A DNA stretch of 64,000 bases, taken from Strongylocentrotus droebachiensis. Lineage: Eukaryota; Echinodermata; Echinoidea; Camarodonta; Strongylocentrotidae. The stretch lies in the NCBI GenBank assembly GCA_035222895.1, contig JAVYIG010000164.1:62001-126000 (forward strand), read 5' to 3'. Shown here one piece after another: positions 44,526 to 57,663 of the stretch. The notes beneath the pieces are model-generated. The model was not told the DNA's origin and searched no databases. It saw only the letters and a program-made list of their open reading frames with translations. A program made the translations under genes and the position numbers. Position 1 is the first letter of the stretch; every line of letters begins with the position of its first letter.

Positions 44526-45769
44526 TTCTGGATCTCGTTTTGAACATCAGTCCTAAGGACTCCTAACATAATATAGTTTCCATGGAAACCACAATGTTGT
44601 TCATGACGTTATGTTTCTATTCACGGTTGCAAATGATGGAGAACACATGGTGCGGTTTTCTTGTGGGACTCCCATACTTTCGTTTGAGGAAAAAAAAAGA
44701 GAAAAAGAAACATAATGTTTATTGGAAGTGGTTTACTGAAACCCTCAGCTGTTTCAAATGAAAATGAAAGTGAACGCTACGTACGAGACTTTACATCAAA
44801 AATATATCTTTAGTCATATCTTTGTGTTAGTCAAGGATTTGACAGCTTAGATTGTCAGAGCGCTTTGGTGTGAGCATTATGTGTATGAAAATGGCATGTC
44901 GAAGTTTCAAATATATTTATATCCGATGGTTACATGCAGTATAGTAAAAAGGAATCAGGTTTGAGACTAAGAGAGAGAGAGAGAGAGAGGGGCAGGCATC
45001 CAGACAGAGATACATGCAGAGAGAGACAGACCAAGGAGAGTATGAGTAGACAGAGACGGGGGAAGAGAGCAAGAGAAAAAGAAAAATGTCTTTGTCCAAG
45101 ACATTTCGTCCCGCTTACCTGCGAAATTAGGTATCGTAAGCTCTTTCGATGGTGTAGGCTATACGGTTTACGGTGCTCGAACCCAAGACCTTCACATAGT
45201 CATAAGTCCAGCTATAGGATCTGCCCATTTTTTTATATTCCTTTCACACTTGATTCAAGCCGCCGAAGATGGCGCTATCAACGAACTCATAAAAATGCTT
45301 TATCTCACTGGTAGAGGTCAGTGCTTCATCCGCCGTGCTTTCTAATTCGAGGATTACGCCAACTTCGGCAGGCAGCAAGTTAGTGGGGCAGGTCGCATTG
45401 CTGGTGTGGTAGAGTTTAAATTAAATAGGCCATATTCTGGACTATATAGGCATAAGTGTCCAAACAAATCCACAACGGGTTATTGTCTCTTTCCCTCCAT
45501 CCTATCCCTCGACCATTCATACCGTATGCACGAGTTGACTCATTTCTTTCTTATAATCACACGTGTACGATTTCTTTAATCGTTCCTGGTTTATCACCTT
45601 CCATTGTGCTGCCCGATTAACGGGTGTCTTTCTATTGTTGTAATTCTTACTCATCTTATAGTCTTATCCGAACTTTACGACCCAAATTTCTGATGGTGTC
45701 CCATTAACCTGTATGAATGGGGAGCACAACAGTAAATTACTGTTAAGCCCATCTGTACTAGTTTACAGG
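44041..45769. other. Non-coding stretch with simple repeats
   Basis: (CT)n at 44490-44522 and (GA)n at 44970-44990. The fragment TTCAAGCCGCCGAAGATGGC at 45256 is shared with intron 1 of the transglutaminase. No gene recognised. Confidence 0.45.
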
Positions 45770-45939
45770 AGGGATTAGATCACGGGTCACTTGGCAGGTG
45801 GTTATCTCATCAAATCAGCTCTCACTTAACATAAGAAAAAGAGGATCATGAGGGACCAATGGTCACCGATTAGGCCGCGTTGTTTTTTATGTAGAGGGCG
45901 CAAGTAGGCCTAGCTATAAGTAATGCAGTGGGCCTTTAA
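45770..45939 (+). mobile_element. Repeat family M3, single copy
   Basis: AGGGATTAGATCACGGGTCA, CAGGTGGTTATCTCATCAAA, AAGAAAAAGAGGATCATGAG and GGGCGCAAGTAGGCCTAGCT. Matches 30669-30850. Confidence 0.75.
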
Positions 45940-46134
45940 GTTCTTGTTTTTATTGGGTTATTTTTTTACGTAGAATGTTAAAACATCATTTGGTACATTA
46001 TTAAATAGGATTATATGTTTAAGAGTGACAAGTAAAAAGAAACATATATGATCACTTTGGGTCGGAAAATAAAAATTACCTTTACTCTCCCACTTCTTGA
46101 CTTAATCTATATTAAAAAAGGTGTATATATTTCC

Positions 46135-46515
46135 AGTTTAACACATCTGAGATGCATGGCTCTACGTGTAATCAAATCAGTGTCTGTGATATCGTGTAAT
46201 ATTGAAGCTCTAAGAAATTGGTCTTCAAAATGATCATGAAGTGCTTCAAAAAAGTAAAAATCTTTTAGTGACTGGTTTTACCATATTCATTTTCCCCAAT
46301 AGATTTTAGTGTTATAAAAACCATTAGAAAAACGGTTTTTGAAATTTCGAATTCCAATCATGAATATCTTGATAATCAAACATGCGATTGGCTTAATAAT
46401 AATTGTAAAAGTCATGGGATTCATTTCTAATCTAAATGTTTATAATTATGATTGCAGCGTGAGCTATATCCAGGATTTTGTTTAGGATCTGAGGCAAAGA
46501 TACACAATCCCTTTA
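46135..46515 (+). mobile_element. MITE family M2, copy 3
   Basis: CATCTGAGATGCATGGCTCT...GATCATGAAGTGCTTCAAAA...ACACAATCCCTTTAA. The first ~15 bp are degraded. Confidence 0.75.
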
Positions 46516-46850
46516 AGACTGCATCGTGACTTTATACATACAATGTCAGATGGTACCGGAGGCTGGGCTATATCCGAACTGATGACGTCATTACCCAATT
46601 CAAAAACATTTCGACATCAAATATGTGTTGATAAATCCGTCAAGTGGAATCTGCATCAGTCTGTCAAATGTTGATCCCAAACAACCCTATTTTTGGCATG
46701 GTCCTAAGGACTCGACATACCAAAGTTGTGACCCTCAGGTCCCACGCGTGCTATTTGGTGTATAGTTCTAGGTCGAATCCCAGCGGGTTTTCTTGTCATC
46801 TGAGCTGATGACCTCATCCTCATCCTCCTAGGTGGTTTGCTTCTAGACCA

Positions 46851-47158
46851 GGGGTGTTTCACAAAGATCCTAAGTTGAACGTATCTCTAAGTTGGACTTA
46901 ACAATTATGGAAAGCCGTTAGCATATATGGAAATATTTTGTAAAAGTTATTTTAAAAGGCATAACATGTTGATTCAAATCATGCATATTTTCTATTATCA
47001 AGGAGATTTCATGTTCTTGATGTGGAATTTATAAAAAGTTTTAAATACTTCAATTTTCGCTTTTTAGTATATCTTATTTATGGCTACAAATGGCTCTCCA
47101 TAGTGTTTAAGTCCGACTTAGAGTTAAGTTTGACTTGGGGTCTTTGTGAAACACCCCC
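46851..47158. mobile_element. MITE family M1, copy 3
   Basis: GGGGTGTTTCACAAAGATCC to GTCTTTGTGAAACACCCCC, same interior as copies 1 and 2. Confidence 0.85.
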
Positions 47159-47287
47159 AGATATAATGTTGTTGTTCTTAGACAAGGCTTGTTTGGACCT
47201 TTGCCTCTGTTGCCAAACATCCTCTCTCTGACGTTTATTGTTTTGTTTTCAAAATTATTTGAAAAGGGGGCTTTTTACTATTAAACC

Positions 47288-47427
47288 AGGGCCATATTTC
47301 ATCAAACTTGCTATCAATACAAAATTGCGATACCTGTTATGAGCTACTGAAATCGTGGCATTTGATTGGCTCTGGCTGAGGGCAAATTTGTAATAGAAAT
47401 GTGACACTTGTTATGAAACGGGGCCCT
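47288..47427. mobile_element. 140-bp MITE-like element
   Basis: AGGGCCATATTTCATCAAAC at the left and GTTATGAAACGGGGCCCT at the right, weakly inverted, with TTTGATTGGCTCTG inside. Confidence 0.5.
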
Positions 47428-47853
47428 AACCCAAACTTGTGCGTTATTTAACTGACCCCCCTCCCCCCGTTCCCCCATCCACCGCTGCCTTGCATATTGG
47501 AATCCATTTTTGGTTAACCATGGTATGTCAGCTAGCTAAATGAACTTGAGTTCCTCTAACCGACATTCCTCTACAGGCTAATATAGACATAAAAAGGAAT
47601 ATTATCGTTTGACATAAACAGATATTTGAAAGACAGCTTATTCGAGAGTTTGCGGCCTCTATATTTGTTGCGGTTTAGTCGGACCATGGTCCATGGTTGG
47701 ACAGAAATATGAATGAGTGGTGTATCCAGTAGCATATGGGGCAAGTGTACGCTCCCCCCCCCCCCCCACGAAGGGCCGTATATATAGGTAAAAGATTAAT
47801 ACTACTTCGAGACGATGCCTGACAAAATTGTAAACAGCAAAAGGATTATCGTT

Positions 47854-48239
47854 TTAAAGGGATCCGGTAACTTTGTCTTAGATCCTTAAACAAATCCTTG
47901 ATTTATAGCTCAAGCTGCAATGATAATTATAAACCTTTAGGTCAGTCAGGAACCCCATGACTTTAACAAGCCGATCGCCTGTCTGATTATCAAGATGTTT
48001 ATGATTGAAAATCGAAATCAAATTTTGCGTTTGCCTAACGGTTTTAATAACACTACAGTCTATTGGGGAAAACAAGTATGGTAAAACCGGTCACTCAAAG
48101 GTTTTTACTTTTTTGAGGCACTTCTTGATCATTTTGAAGTGCAATTTGTTTAGGGCTTCAACATAACACCATATCACAGACACTGATATCATGTTGGGCC
48201 GTGCATCTTAGATTTACCATTGTTAAACGATCCCTTTAA
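47854..48239 (-). mobile_element. MITE family M2, copy 4
   Basis: Starts TTAAAGGGATCCGGTAACTT and ends GTTAAACGATCCCTTTAA, with the family interior reversed. Confidence 0.85.
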
Positions 48240-49325
48240 ATACAATAATTTCTTAGTTTGAGTAAGCATAGGCATATCATTTAATTTGCCTTGTAATTTA
48301 GTGATTTAAAAATTAAAATACTGCATCCTTTGAAGAAGGCATTTATGCTTAGCCACTCGATATAAAGTTTAAATGCTTTTTACAGTTAGATTTGCTGTTG
48401 TTTCTTTTTTTTCATTAAAAATTATCAATTAATCATCGAATGCGATGTCCACATCTAGACCAAACCAGCTGTTATAATCTTCATTGCAGCCATGTCAGTT
48501 ATCATCACCAGTTCCATGGCAAAAGGGCATTAATCGACTCCACCTGATAGACAATAACATCCTACTCCTTTCTAGCACCCACATGATGACGTCATCGCTA
48601 ATGAAAAGAACATGGTCAGGTTGTAAAATCGCATACCTTATCGATGAGTCATCGTCGACTTCATTCATTCAGCGCGGCGACGTTCAAACCTAATCACAGC
48701 TGACAAGCTTGCTTTCTCGCACGAAATCGCAAGGTTTTTCAACAACAAAATCTAATTTCTGAAAAGGGGCCACGTGACCTTTAAATTGAAAGAGAGAGAG
48801 AGAGAAAGAGAGACAGAAAAATAAAATTGGTCCGACTTTGGCAGGTTGTATTACAAATTAGATGGATTCAAAATCATTTATTTGGTTGAAAATGCCCATT
48901 ATTGGATTTGTACATGCTCAGGGGAGGTTGAGCACGGCACCAAAATATGTTTAGGCTTTGTACTGCCAATGAGTAAGAATTTTAAGTAACTTCTTGGTAC
49001 TGCACGGTATTCGGATGACCTAGTTTGAGGTAAAAACTCGTAGAGTGGTCACGGTTGTAAACAGCAAATGAAACCTGTGAGACGATTCATTCGGAACCAC
49101 ACAAGCTGCGTACAAATCATAACTTGTGTAGATTTTAAATTGAATCTACTCGTACCGTCATGTTATAAAGTGTTTCACAAAACTTCATACAAATGTTACA
49201 CTCTGTGATCTCCGCAGCAGTTATGATTTAGGGTTAGATCTTTCGAGCAAAATCAACGACAGAAAAATGATTTTAAGAACGACTAGTACAAAGTTCGTGG
49301 TATAATTCTTCAGATTAATCGTATA
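48240..49325. other. Non-coding stretch
   Basis: Short (GA)n at 48792-48815. No gene recognised. Confidence 0.4.
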
Positions 49326-49498
49326 TTAAAGCCCCATCGTCCTACTTGTAGCTACTTGCTCCCTCTATATAGAAAACTTCCCCAATCGATGCCTGTTGGT
49401 CCCTCATACTCCTCTTTTTCTTATGTTAGTTGAGAGCTGAGTTGATGAGATAGCCACCTGTCAGTGACCTCGCTATGTGGTATAATCCCTTCTGGCCC
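49326..49498 (-). mobile_element. Repeat family M3, reverse copy
   Basis: CTACTTGTAGCTACTTGCTC, TATATAGAAAACTTCCCCAA and GAGATAGCCACCTGTCAGTG match 30669-30962. Confidence 0.8.
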
Positions 49499-50479
49499 AG
49501 TAGTGTTGACGGTCTTTAAAAACATAAATCCGTTTTCGTTGTTCATACAGCATTAACATGTTCTAATTATAACAACAACAAAACAAAAACAAAAATTACC
49601 CGTATGGTCATGGAAAGGTACATCATTGTTAGTGAATAGATAAATCAATGAACTTCATTTTTGAATATTCAAAGGGCAAAAAAAGACCAGGTAGCATTCA
49701 AAGGTACTATGTCCCATTTGCAGGCCAAAAAAATGAAAAGGTTACATTCCAACGGCATTTGAAAGATAATACTAATTTAGAACTTCCCCCAAAACGAATG
49801 GGCTTGAAAATGTCTTTTAGTGGGAAAATGACGAGGATTAGTTGTCGAATCAACTTTTTAGTGATTGCAAACATTTTAGTAAAAGTCTGAGCGCAAAGAT
49901 TCAATCAGTTTAATTTTGGCCATTACAAGAAGTGGGTTATTGATGTAGACAAATGCTCATGTACCTTTACAGCTCAATGTATGTATGTTATTACCAAAGA
50001 AAGTAAGATGTCAGTCAGTCACTCAATAGTGTCTGACAGTGAAGTTTAGAAGGTAAACGGGTTTCCCTGCATAATTTGAATGCTACAGGTAGGACATTGC
50101 TAACGTTTAAATTTCACAGATGGGATATACGAGAGATATTCATAGTTCCTGCAAAGTTCTACAGAAGTTGATGTTGGCTGCAAATGAGACACAGTACATC
50201 ATCAATAGTGATCTGTCAGTTTATGACAGGTTCAGTGACCCAATCAAAATGTTATATCAATATAAAAGTGTCTTTCCAAGTTCCTCGATCTTGAGCCATC
50301 CGTTTCAGCGTTTCATACCCTGTTGCTCCACATCCTGTGATTACATGTACCTTTAAAATGCTAAAATGCTTTTTCATACCTCCTTCCAATCCTGCCCTAC
50401 ATGCTGTACCTAACTGCGTTTCCTTCGATGTTCTTGTGATTCAAGATTCTCAATTCATCTCCATCTAGCTGCCGGGTAT
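49499..50479. other. Non-coding stretch
   Basis: Two chance open frames of ~80 codons without recognisable domains or conservation clues. Nothing else seen. Confidence 0.4.
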
Positions 50480-51760
50480 CGGATTCTCCATACAGAGTCA
50501 CGGGTCATCCATTCTAATTACATGGGATGCGCTTCCTACAAACAAGAAATCTTGCCTACTCAATCACAGACAGTGATGTATCAAGATCAGATGGGGGCAA
50601 CGGATGCTATCCACAATCTCTTCGGCTTCGTTACTTTCTCTTCCTCATCCTTCTCTCTCTCTCCTCCTCTTCCTCCTCCTCCTCCTCCTCCCTCCCTCCC
50701 TTCTCATCATTATTTCTTTTCCCAGTTTCATGAGATGGTGGTTCCTACAAACAACAATTGCCTACTCAATCACTGACAGTGATGTATAAAGCTTTAGATC
50801 AGATGGGGGCAATGGATGCTATCCACAACCTCTTCGGCTTCGTTACTTTCTCTTCCTCTTCTTCCTCATCACTCCTCCTCATTATTTCTTCTCCTAGTTA
50901 CATAGGATGTGTTTCCTATAAACAACAATGGTTGGCAAGGTATTAATCTACATTTGCCACACTCGACCCAGGTGAGGTAAATGGGTACCTGGCAGGAATT
51001 AATTCATTGAAATGCTAGAGCGCTGTAATGGCAGCTAGGCTAAAGCCTGTGTAATCATTAATTTGTGCACCTCGGAATAGAATTGTCTGGATAGACAGCG
51101 CTATATAAATGCGTATTATTATTATTAATTGTCTACTCAATCTCAAACAGTGACGTATTCAAGCTTGATCATCACTCCACAATGTCGTTTTCAGTTACCT
51201 TTGGTTCCTAATTCTCCTCCTTTAGTCATACTCATGTTTATTCTCCTCTTCCTCCTTGTTCCATTCTAATTACATAGGATGTGCTTCCGTCGAATAAGGA
51301 ATCCTGTCTAATTAATATTACAGGCAGTGATGTGTCATGTATGGCAAAGCTTTGGATCAGATAGGGCAATGGACGCTCCCCAAGACCTCTCTTTCGTTAC
51401 TTTCCCTTCTCCCATATTCCTTTCTCCTCCTCCCCCTCCTCCTCCTCCCCGCCTTTCTCCTCCTCGTTCCTCTTCCTTCTCCTCTTTCCCCTCCTCCTCC
51501 TCCTCCCCTTTCTCCTCCTCCTCCTCCTCCTCCCCCTCCTCCTCTTCCTCCTTTTTCCCCTCCTCCTCCTTCTTCTCTTTCCCCTCCCCCTCCCCCTCCT
51601 CCTCCTCCTCCTCCTCGTTCCTCCTCCTTCTCCTCTCCATTCTCCTTCTCCCCTCCTCCCCCTCCTCCCCCTCCTCCTCCTTCTATTCCTCCTCCTCCTC
51701 CTTCTCTTCCCCTCCTCCCAATTCTCCCTTCCTCGCCTCCCCTTCCTTGCTCTAGACCAG
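50480..51760 (+). repeat. Tandem repeat of ~170-250-bp units with expanding CCT tracts
   Basis: Units share CATAGGATGTGCTTCC-like starts, TGCCTACTCAATCACTGACA and TCTTCGGCTTCGTTACTTTC, followed by (CCT)n. Starts are near 50518, 50735, 50905 and 51275. The last unit carries a ~320-bp CCT/CTC tract at 51420-51740. A SINE splits the third unit. The Pro/Ser-rich frames are artefacts. Confidence 0.8.
50931..51128 (+). mobile_element. SINE, 5'-truncated copy
   Basis: TATTAATCTACATTTGCCAC, GTGAGGTAAATGGGTACCTG and AATGCTAGAGCGCTGTAATG match the body at 42590-42700. The tail reads GCGCTATATAAATGCG then (ATT)n. It interrupts ACAACAAT/TGCCTACTC of the host tandem unit. Confidence 0.85.
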
Positions 51761-52118
51761 CTATTTTCTTGTTGCCTTTCAATCTTGTTGAGTTGAGTAA
51801 TATAGGCGTCATTTTTTTTAATCTGTTCAAAATACCTTTGCGTTTTAATTAGAACACTCTCTCTCACCATTGTCATGCTGTAATATATTCCTCCCCTAAT
51901 TAATTGTCTCTTCTTGCTACAAGTGATAATTGACGAAAACTTATCAATAACATTACCGAAGATAATTAATTGGGTGGTTCGGTAAGATCGGTAGATATAA
52001 TTCTGTTTTGCAATCTTGTTTGAAAGGTCAACATTCGTTGCATTGACATGGTGAAGTAAATTGATTTCACCGCAGAATTATAATACTGATATACAGGGAT
52101 GTCCCCTCCTTCAGCGCC

Positions 52119-52160
<42 letters not shown>

Positions 52161-53135
52161 TCACCCTTCTCTATCTCCCTCTCTCTTTCATAATTTTATA
52201 TCCATTTATTTCGTTACAAAATTTTCCAGGAGCAGTTTGCCTGTCGCATACCGACTAGTCGCTATAGAAACTGAAATTTATTGCGATTTCAAAGGAAACC
52301 ATCTGACGATAGTGGATGAAGACGCACGTTATTCTGGTATCCATACTTGTATTCAGTCTGTAAAGGTCTTGCACTTAAAATCAAAATTCTGCAATTATTC
52401 ATATTATCAATCATAAAGTCAAGGTCAGTAATCCACGTTAATTCAGTTCGAATTTTTTGAGGTAGAAATCTAATATTGAACAAAAATGTTTCAGAAACGG
52501 ACTTGTTGTCAAAGCAACAACGATTAAAAATCCAGTGACGACAGTAAATCGTGTTAGTCGTGCAAAAGTGGAGAACGAAACAGCCACAACACAGTGTCGC
52601 TATTCAGATGAGGTCGTATTAAATTCTGAAAATATGTCCTTTCACATTTGTCCTCCATTATAATCAAAGCCATCGATCCAAGGTGAACGACGCACGCTAG
52701 CTTGCACAATATCTTCTCTTTGTTATCGTTTTTGTAATACGATAAGGGAAATCAAATTTTATTCTTAAATACATCCGTATTTTCATGACGACTTTTGTTT
52801 CCCATCAGCTATAGTCCAAGGACAATGGTGTTTGATTTGCAAGAGAGTCATGGCCGTATTCCTATCTATAATATCATATTGTGGTATATAGACCGAATGT
52901 ATTTGTGACCTATATACCTATATAAAACAGCAAGGGAATTCCAGTCAGCTGAGAATAAAGACTATTAAAGGACTTGCAGATTAATGTAGATCTGGCTGCC
53001 TTTTTAACCTCTGCATCCCACTCAAAGATTAAATATATTTCAAGAAGGTGTAGCAAATCAATGTCATTGCCATTGTGGGGTTATACATGTATCTCTCTCT
53101 CTCTCTCTCTCCACCTCTCTGTCTCTCTCTCACAA

Positions 53136-53178
<43 letters not shown>

Positions 53179-53606
53179 CCTCTCCCGCTTATATTAGTTT
53201 GTATCTTGAAAAGGGGTGGGGGTTTCTGCTGCTATTGTAGTTGATGTTGTTATCGTTTTCTTGTTTGTTTGTTTATTTTTATGGAGGGGTACAAAATCCT
53301 TAATTTGCCTTCCATGTACATTATGCCTATACACGTATTTCGTAATTCAGTTTTCAGCACGATGCCAGCAGATTGATAGCAGTTGTACTTTTCGTTATTT
53401 CCTGTTACAAGAAAAATAAAGCTGCATTTGACCTCATTAAACCGCTTTTATACAACCATAACATTTCTTTGAAATCATTTACGAGAGTGACCTCCATAAT
53501 CATGATATTGCTCTTTGAAAAAGTTCGCCAGATCTTGACGTCACCGGCGCGGAATGTCAGTTTGGGGATCTCCCATGAGTAAATACCCGGGTCATAGCAG
53601 TTTGAT
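51761..53606. other. Non-coding stretch with simple repeats
   Basis: Poly-C and (CT)n at 52118-52160; (CT)n at 53093-53177. No gene recognised. Confidence 0.45.
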
Positions 53607-53988
53607 CGTGTCTGGTGAAGCTTTATAGCTGTGGCCAAAGTTTCAACTGGTCTGATTCTTAACCTTCTTTGCCCTCTTTGTCAACCTTCATTTCTTCACA
53701 ATTTTATTTGTCTGCTCTTTATGGAATAGGTTGGAAGACATTTACTGCTATAGTTTCCTTTTCTTTTGTTTTTCTGTTTTTTTTCTTCTGTTTTTCGCCT
53801 TGTCATTATAGGTCCATGGTCTGATGAAGCTTTATAACTGCGGCCAAAGTTTCAACTGGTCTGATTCTACCTCGCCTATACCTTCTTTGCCACGTTGTCC
53901 TCTTTGTCTTCAAAACCTTCATTTCCTCACGATTTTATATGTCTGCTCTATTTGGAATAGGTTGCAAGACAATTACTGCTACAGTTTC
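53607..53988 (+). repeat. Two-copy tandem duplication, ~212-bp unit
   Basis: CTGGTGAAGCTTTATAGCTG at 53609 and CTGATGAAGCTTTATAACTG at 53821. Both continue GGCCAAAGTTTCAACTGGTC, TTTGTCTGCTC/TATGTCTGCTC and GGAATAGGTTG. Confidence 0.85.
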
Positions 53989-56164
53989 CGTGTTTTTACG
54001 TTCTTTCTTGTCTTTCCTTCACCTTGTGATTATTTTCTTTCTTCTGATATCAATACCTTTTTTAAATTATCGGTCTCTCTTTATTACATGTTGTTGTTGT
54101 TCTTGTTGTTCTTCTTCTTCTTGATCTGTTATTAAATTGTTTTATTTGACTCACATATCCGTTTATTGTATAGATAATTATATTTGCTGTATGTGTTGAC
54201 TAATGACCTTCCCATGAAACATGTTATGAAGGTTCAAATTACAGCAAATAATCAAAGTTGACAAAAACACAAATGTTTGAAATTTTTCAGGGGAAATGAA
54301 AGAAGGAAATGCTGATAGAAGAAAGGTGATATTTCCTTCAAGAATGTTACTGACACTTTTGTAAATAGCAATAAAATAAAAACGCTATTATCTGTTTCAT
54401 GGCAGAACACAGAAATATCAAGCGTACAATTCGTTAAAATTAGATTCCTGGTACCAGGATAGAGCAATTTGTCGAGTTTACAACCATTTTCTATATCGCC
54501 TCTTTGGTGTCTTTTTTCATGTGTTTCTTTGTTTGTTTTGATTTTGTATTCGATGTATATATATATATATATATATATGTGTATACATTTTTTTTTTGTA
54601 ATTCCATTTTGCCTCCACTCGTTGCCCTGGCCTGGTATACGCTCTCCACATTTGAAGATGAGTCCCCCATATGTTGAAAGATGACGCTATATTCGTCTAA
54701 AATCTAATTACATGTTTGAACGTAATTCCGGCTGCAGCGGCACGAGATGAAGTGAGACCGAAGTTATATCACTTCCCCCGATATGAAATCACCGACTGAC
54801 AACATGAATTAGATTGAGGAACTGAGGATGCGCCAATATTAAAGAGAAGGTTGAGTTCTGGGAAGAGGTGAAAAATAATTTGTGAGCGTTATCATTCTTA
54901 TTATGCAAGTGTGGAAGAACATCAGATAAGACTTTTGAAGAGCATGGCTCTTCAAATGCCTTCATATTCTAAATATGTCATATAACATCGTAAAAATCCG
55001 GGTAGGATTTTTACCCCATGTGTTCGTGTAGTCCCATATACATCTTTCTGTGTACAGTGATTGTAACCTTGCCAAGACTTGGCCAAATTTCTTATCATTT
55101 TGATGATTCCAGAACCTTGCAATACACACAAATTCTTATTTGCTATAGATAATCAACCTTTTCTGGTCGATTCCACACCGTTTCTTTCACAATGCAATCG
55201 CATGACCAGAACTGGTCTATACCTTTAAACCGAAGTACCAAAAAGGGATGAAGAATCTATCTTTTTTATATTTCTTATCTCCAACATTATGAAGATACTT
55301 GAAGGATATTAATACGAGTCCAAAGGTTAGAGGGTTATAAGTTTGTAGCGGTGTAAATTACAGTTCAATCAACAAAATGTAGCTTTCATACGCATTTCCT
55401 CTCCAAAACTATTGGGTTACAGAACTAAGAACGTGAGGAGGATCATGTCCATTGACCAGTGAAAGAAAAAACCTTCTATTTCCTATCCTCTTTCATTTTC
55501 CCTTCATTTTGTTGTCTTCTTTCATAGAAAACCTGGATTGCGAGACATGCCGTTAAATGCTCCGTAAGTTTGACTAAATAAATAAATCAAATAAATCAAA
55601 TCAAATTGCAACTACGATGAAATATTATAATATTTAGATAATCAGCATGGTACAACAGTACTTTGTATTCTGATATAATTAGGCTGAAAACCAGTCATCG
55701 GGCTGTGGCAGGCCCCCGCGCGCATGTTTGATTTTAAAAAAAGTGATAAAATTGCATGATGGTAGAATGTTAACTACTCTATTTGTCTGCATATTGCCTG
55801 AAAAATGATTTGACAAAATGGTTCAATTCACTTTGAATTTTATTTCTGTTTCCTATAAAACGTTACGAATCAATCATTTACAAAAATTAAGGAATACATA
55901 TTGGAAACAGAACTATTTCCATATTTTAAATTGATTTTACGACACCTAGTTATTATTTGTTTGTTTGCTTCACTATCAACATCTTGTTACTGTGATTGCC
56001 ACTACCTTGAAATAGTCTGAATAACTATTGATCGTTAACATTATGACAAACGTTCGCTTGATTGCATTTCAACCCACAAATACCAATGACGAATTGTTGC
56101 TATGATAACACGTGAAGCCTGTCTGCCCTCAGAGACATTTTCAGAACCAGTAAAAGAAAATGAT
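53989..56164. other. Non-coding stretch
   Basis: (AT)n at 54556-54578. A segment at 55480-55610 ends TAAATAAATAAATCAAATAA, possibly a LINE tail. No gene recognised. Confidence 0.45.
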
Positions 56165-56548
56165 TTAAAGGCATCGTTTAGCAATGTTAAATCTGAGATG
56201 CACGGCCCTACATGTTATCAGTGTCTGTGATATGGTGTAATATTGGAGCCCTAAAAAAATTGCGCTTCAAAATGATCATGAAGTGCCTCAAAAATTAAAG
56301 TTCTTTAAGTGACAGGTTTTACCATACTCATTTTCTCCAATAGACTGTAGTGTTAGGAAAACCGTTAGGAAAACGAATTTTAAAATTTCGATTTCCAATC
56401 ATAACTATCTTGATAATCAGACAGGCGATCGGCTTGTAAAATTCATGGGATTCCTGACTGACCTAAAGGTTTAAAATTACCATTGCAGCATGAGCTAAAT
56501 CCACAATTTTGTTTCAGAATCTGAGAAAAAGTTACCAGATCCCTTTAA
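56165..56548 (+). mobile_element. MITE family M2, copy 5
   Basis: TTTAAAGGCATCGTTTAGCA to CCAGATCCCTTTAA. Closely matches 22847-23232. Confidence 0.9.
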
Positions 56549-56741
56549 AAAAGATCAGCGCTACTCAATTTGAAATAAAAAGAGAAGAAAATATCAAGGG
56601 AGAAAGAAGAAGAAAAAAATGGAAAGATGAAACATGGAATGCATCAATCATCTCCATCTGATTTAGAAAATGGCGCGAACTAATTTAAGAACTCTTAGCT
56701 CAAGGGAACTCATTTGAGCTTTGACTTTGTTAGTTTGAGGG

Positions 56742-57126
56742 TTAAAGGGATCCGGTAACTTTGTTTCATATTCTGCAACAAAATCCTGGATTTAGCTCAT
56801 GCTGCAATGATAATTATAAACCTTTAGGTCGGTCAGGAACCCCATGACTTTTACAAGCCGATCGCCTGTCTGATTATCAAGATATTTATGATTGGAAATT
56901 GAAACCAAATATTGCGTTTTCCTAACGGTTTTCATATAACTACAGTCTATTGGGGAAAACGAGTATGGTAAAGCCGGTCACTCAAAGATGTATACTTTTT
57001 TGAGGCACTTCTTGATCATTTTGAAGCGCAATTTTCTCAGGGCTTCACTATTACACCATATCAAAGACACTGATAACACGTAGGGCCGTGCATCTCAGAT
57101 TTAACATTGTTAAATAATGCCTTTAA
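56742..57126 (-). mobile_element. MITE family M2, copy 6
   Basis: TTAAAGGGATCCGGTAACTT to AATAATGCCTTTAA, inverted relative to copy 5 with ~190 bp between them. Confidence 0.9.
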
Positions 57127-57249
57127 GACTCACTTCTGTTCTGACCTGGGGTTGAACCGCTATTAAAACAGAGAGACGTCATCGAGGGACAGCTTCTACT
57201 GCTTTCCCCTAAAAGAAAGAGAGACCTGTAAAATCAAGCGATGGTAAAG

Positions 57250-57251
57250 AC

Positions 57252-57310
<59 letters not shown>

Positions 57311-57560
57311 AGAGAGGTAGGGAGATATATATATATATAGGCAGAGAGAGAGAGAGAGAGACAGAGACAGGCATACAGACAGATGGAGAGAGAGAGAGAG
57401 AGAGGCAGAGAGAGACAGAGAGAGAGAGGCAGAGAGAGACAGACAGAGAGAGAGAGCGGGACAGAAACAATCAGACAGAGAAAGATAGAGAGAGAGAGGG
57501 GGAGAGATAGAACGAGAGTGAGATACAGAGAGAGCGGGTGGAGTGGAGAGGGAGAAAGAA
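57250..57560. repeat. (GA)n-rich simple sequence
   Basis: Long purine tract with (GA)n and a short (TA)n insert at ~57326. Frames through it are artefacts. Confidence 0.95.
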
Positions 57561-57579
57561 GAAAAGGAGGGGTTACGTT

Positions 57580-57663
57580 GAAGTAAAAGCTCACTCAACA
57601 TGGTGGCTCGTGTTTTAAGAATTCTTAAAACACGAGCCACCATGTTGAGTGAGCTTTTACTTC
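57580..57663. repeat. Perfect 84-bp palindrome
   Basis: Two 42-bp arms, exact reverse complements with no spacer, centred on GAATTC at 57619-57624. Arm words include GTAAAAGCTCACTCAACATG and GTGGCTCGTG. It directly follows the (GA)n tract. Confidence 0.95.

Noticed and set aside
49648-50356. Two ~80-codon open frames as small genes
   Set aside because: Ordinary chance length in AT-rich DNA, with no recognisable domain, signal peptide or splice context.
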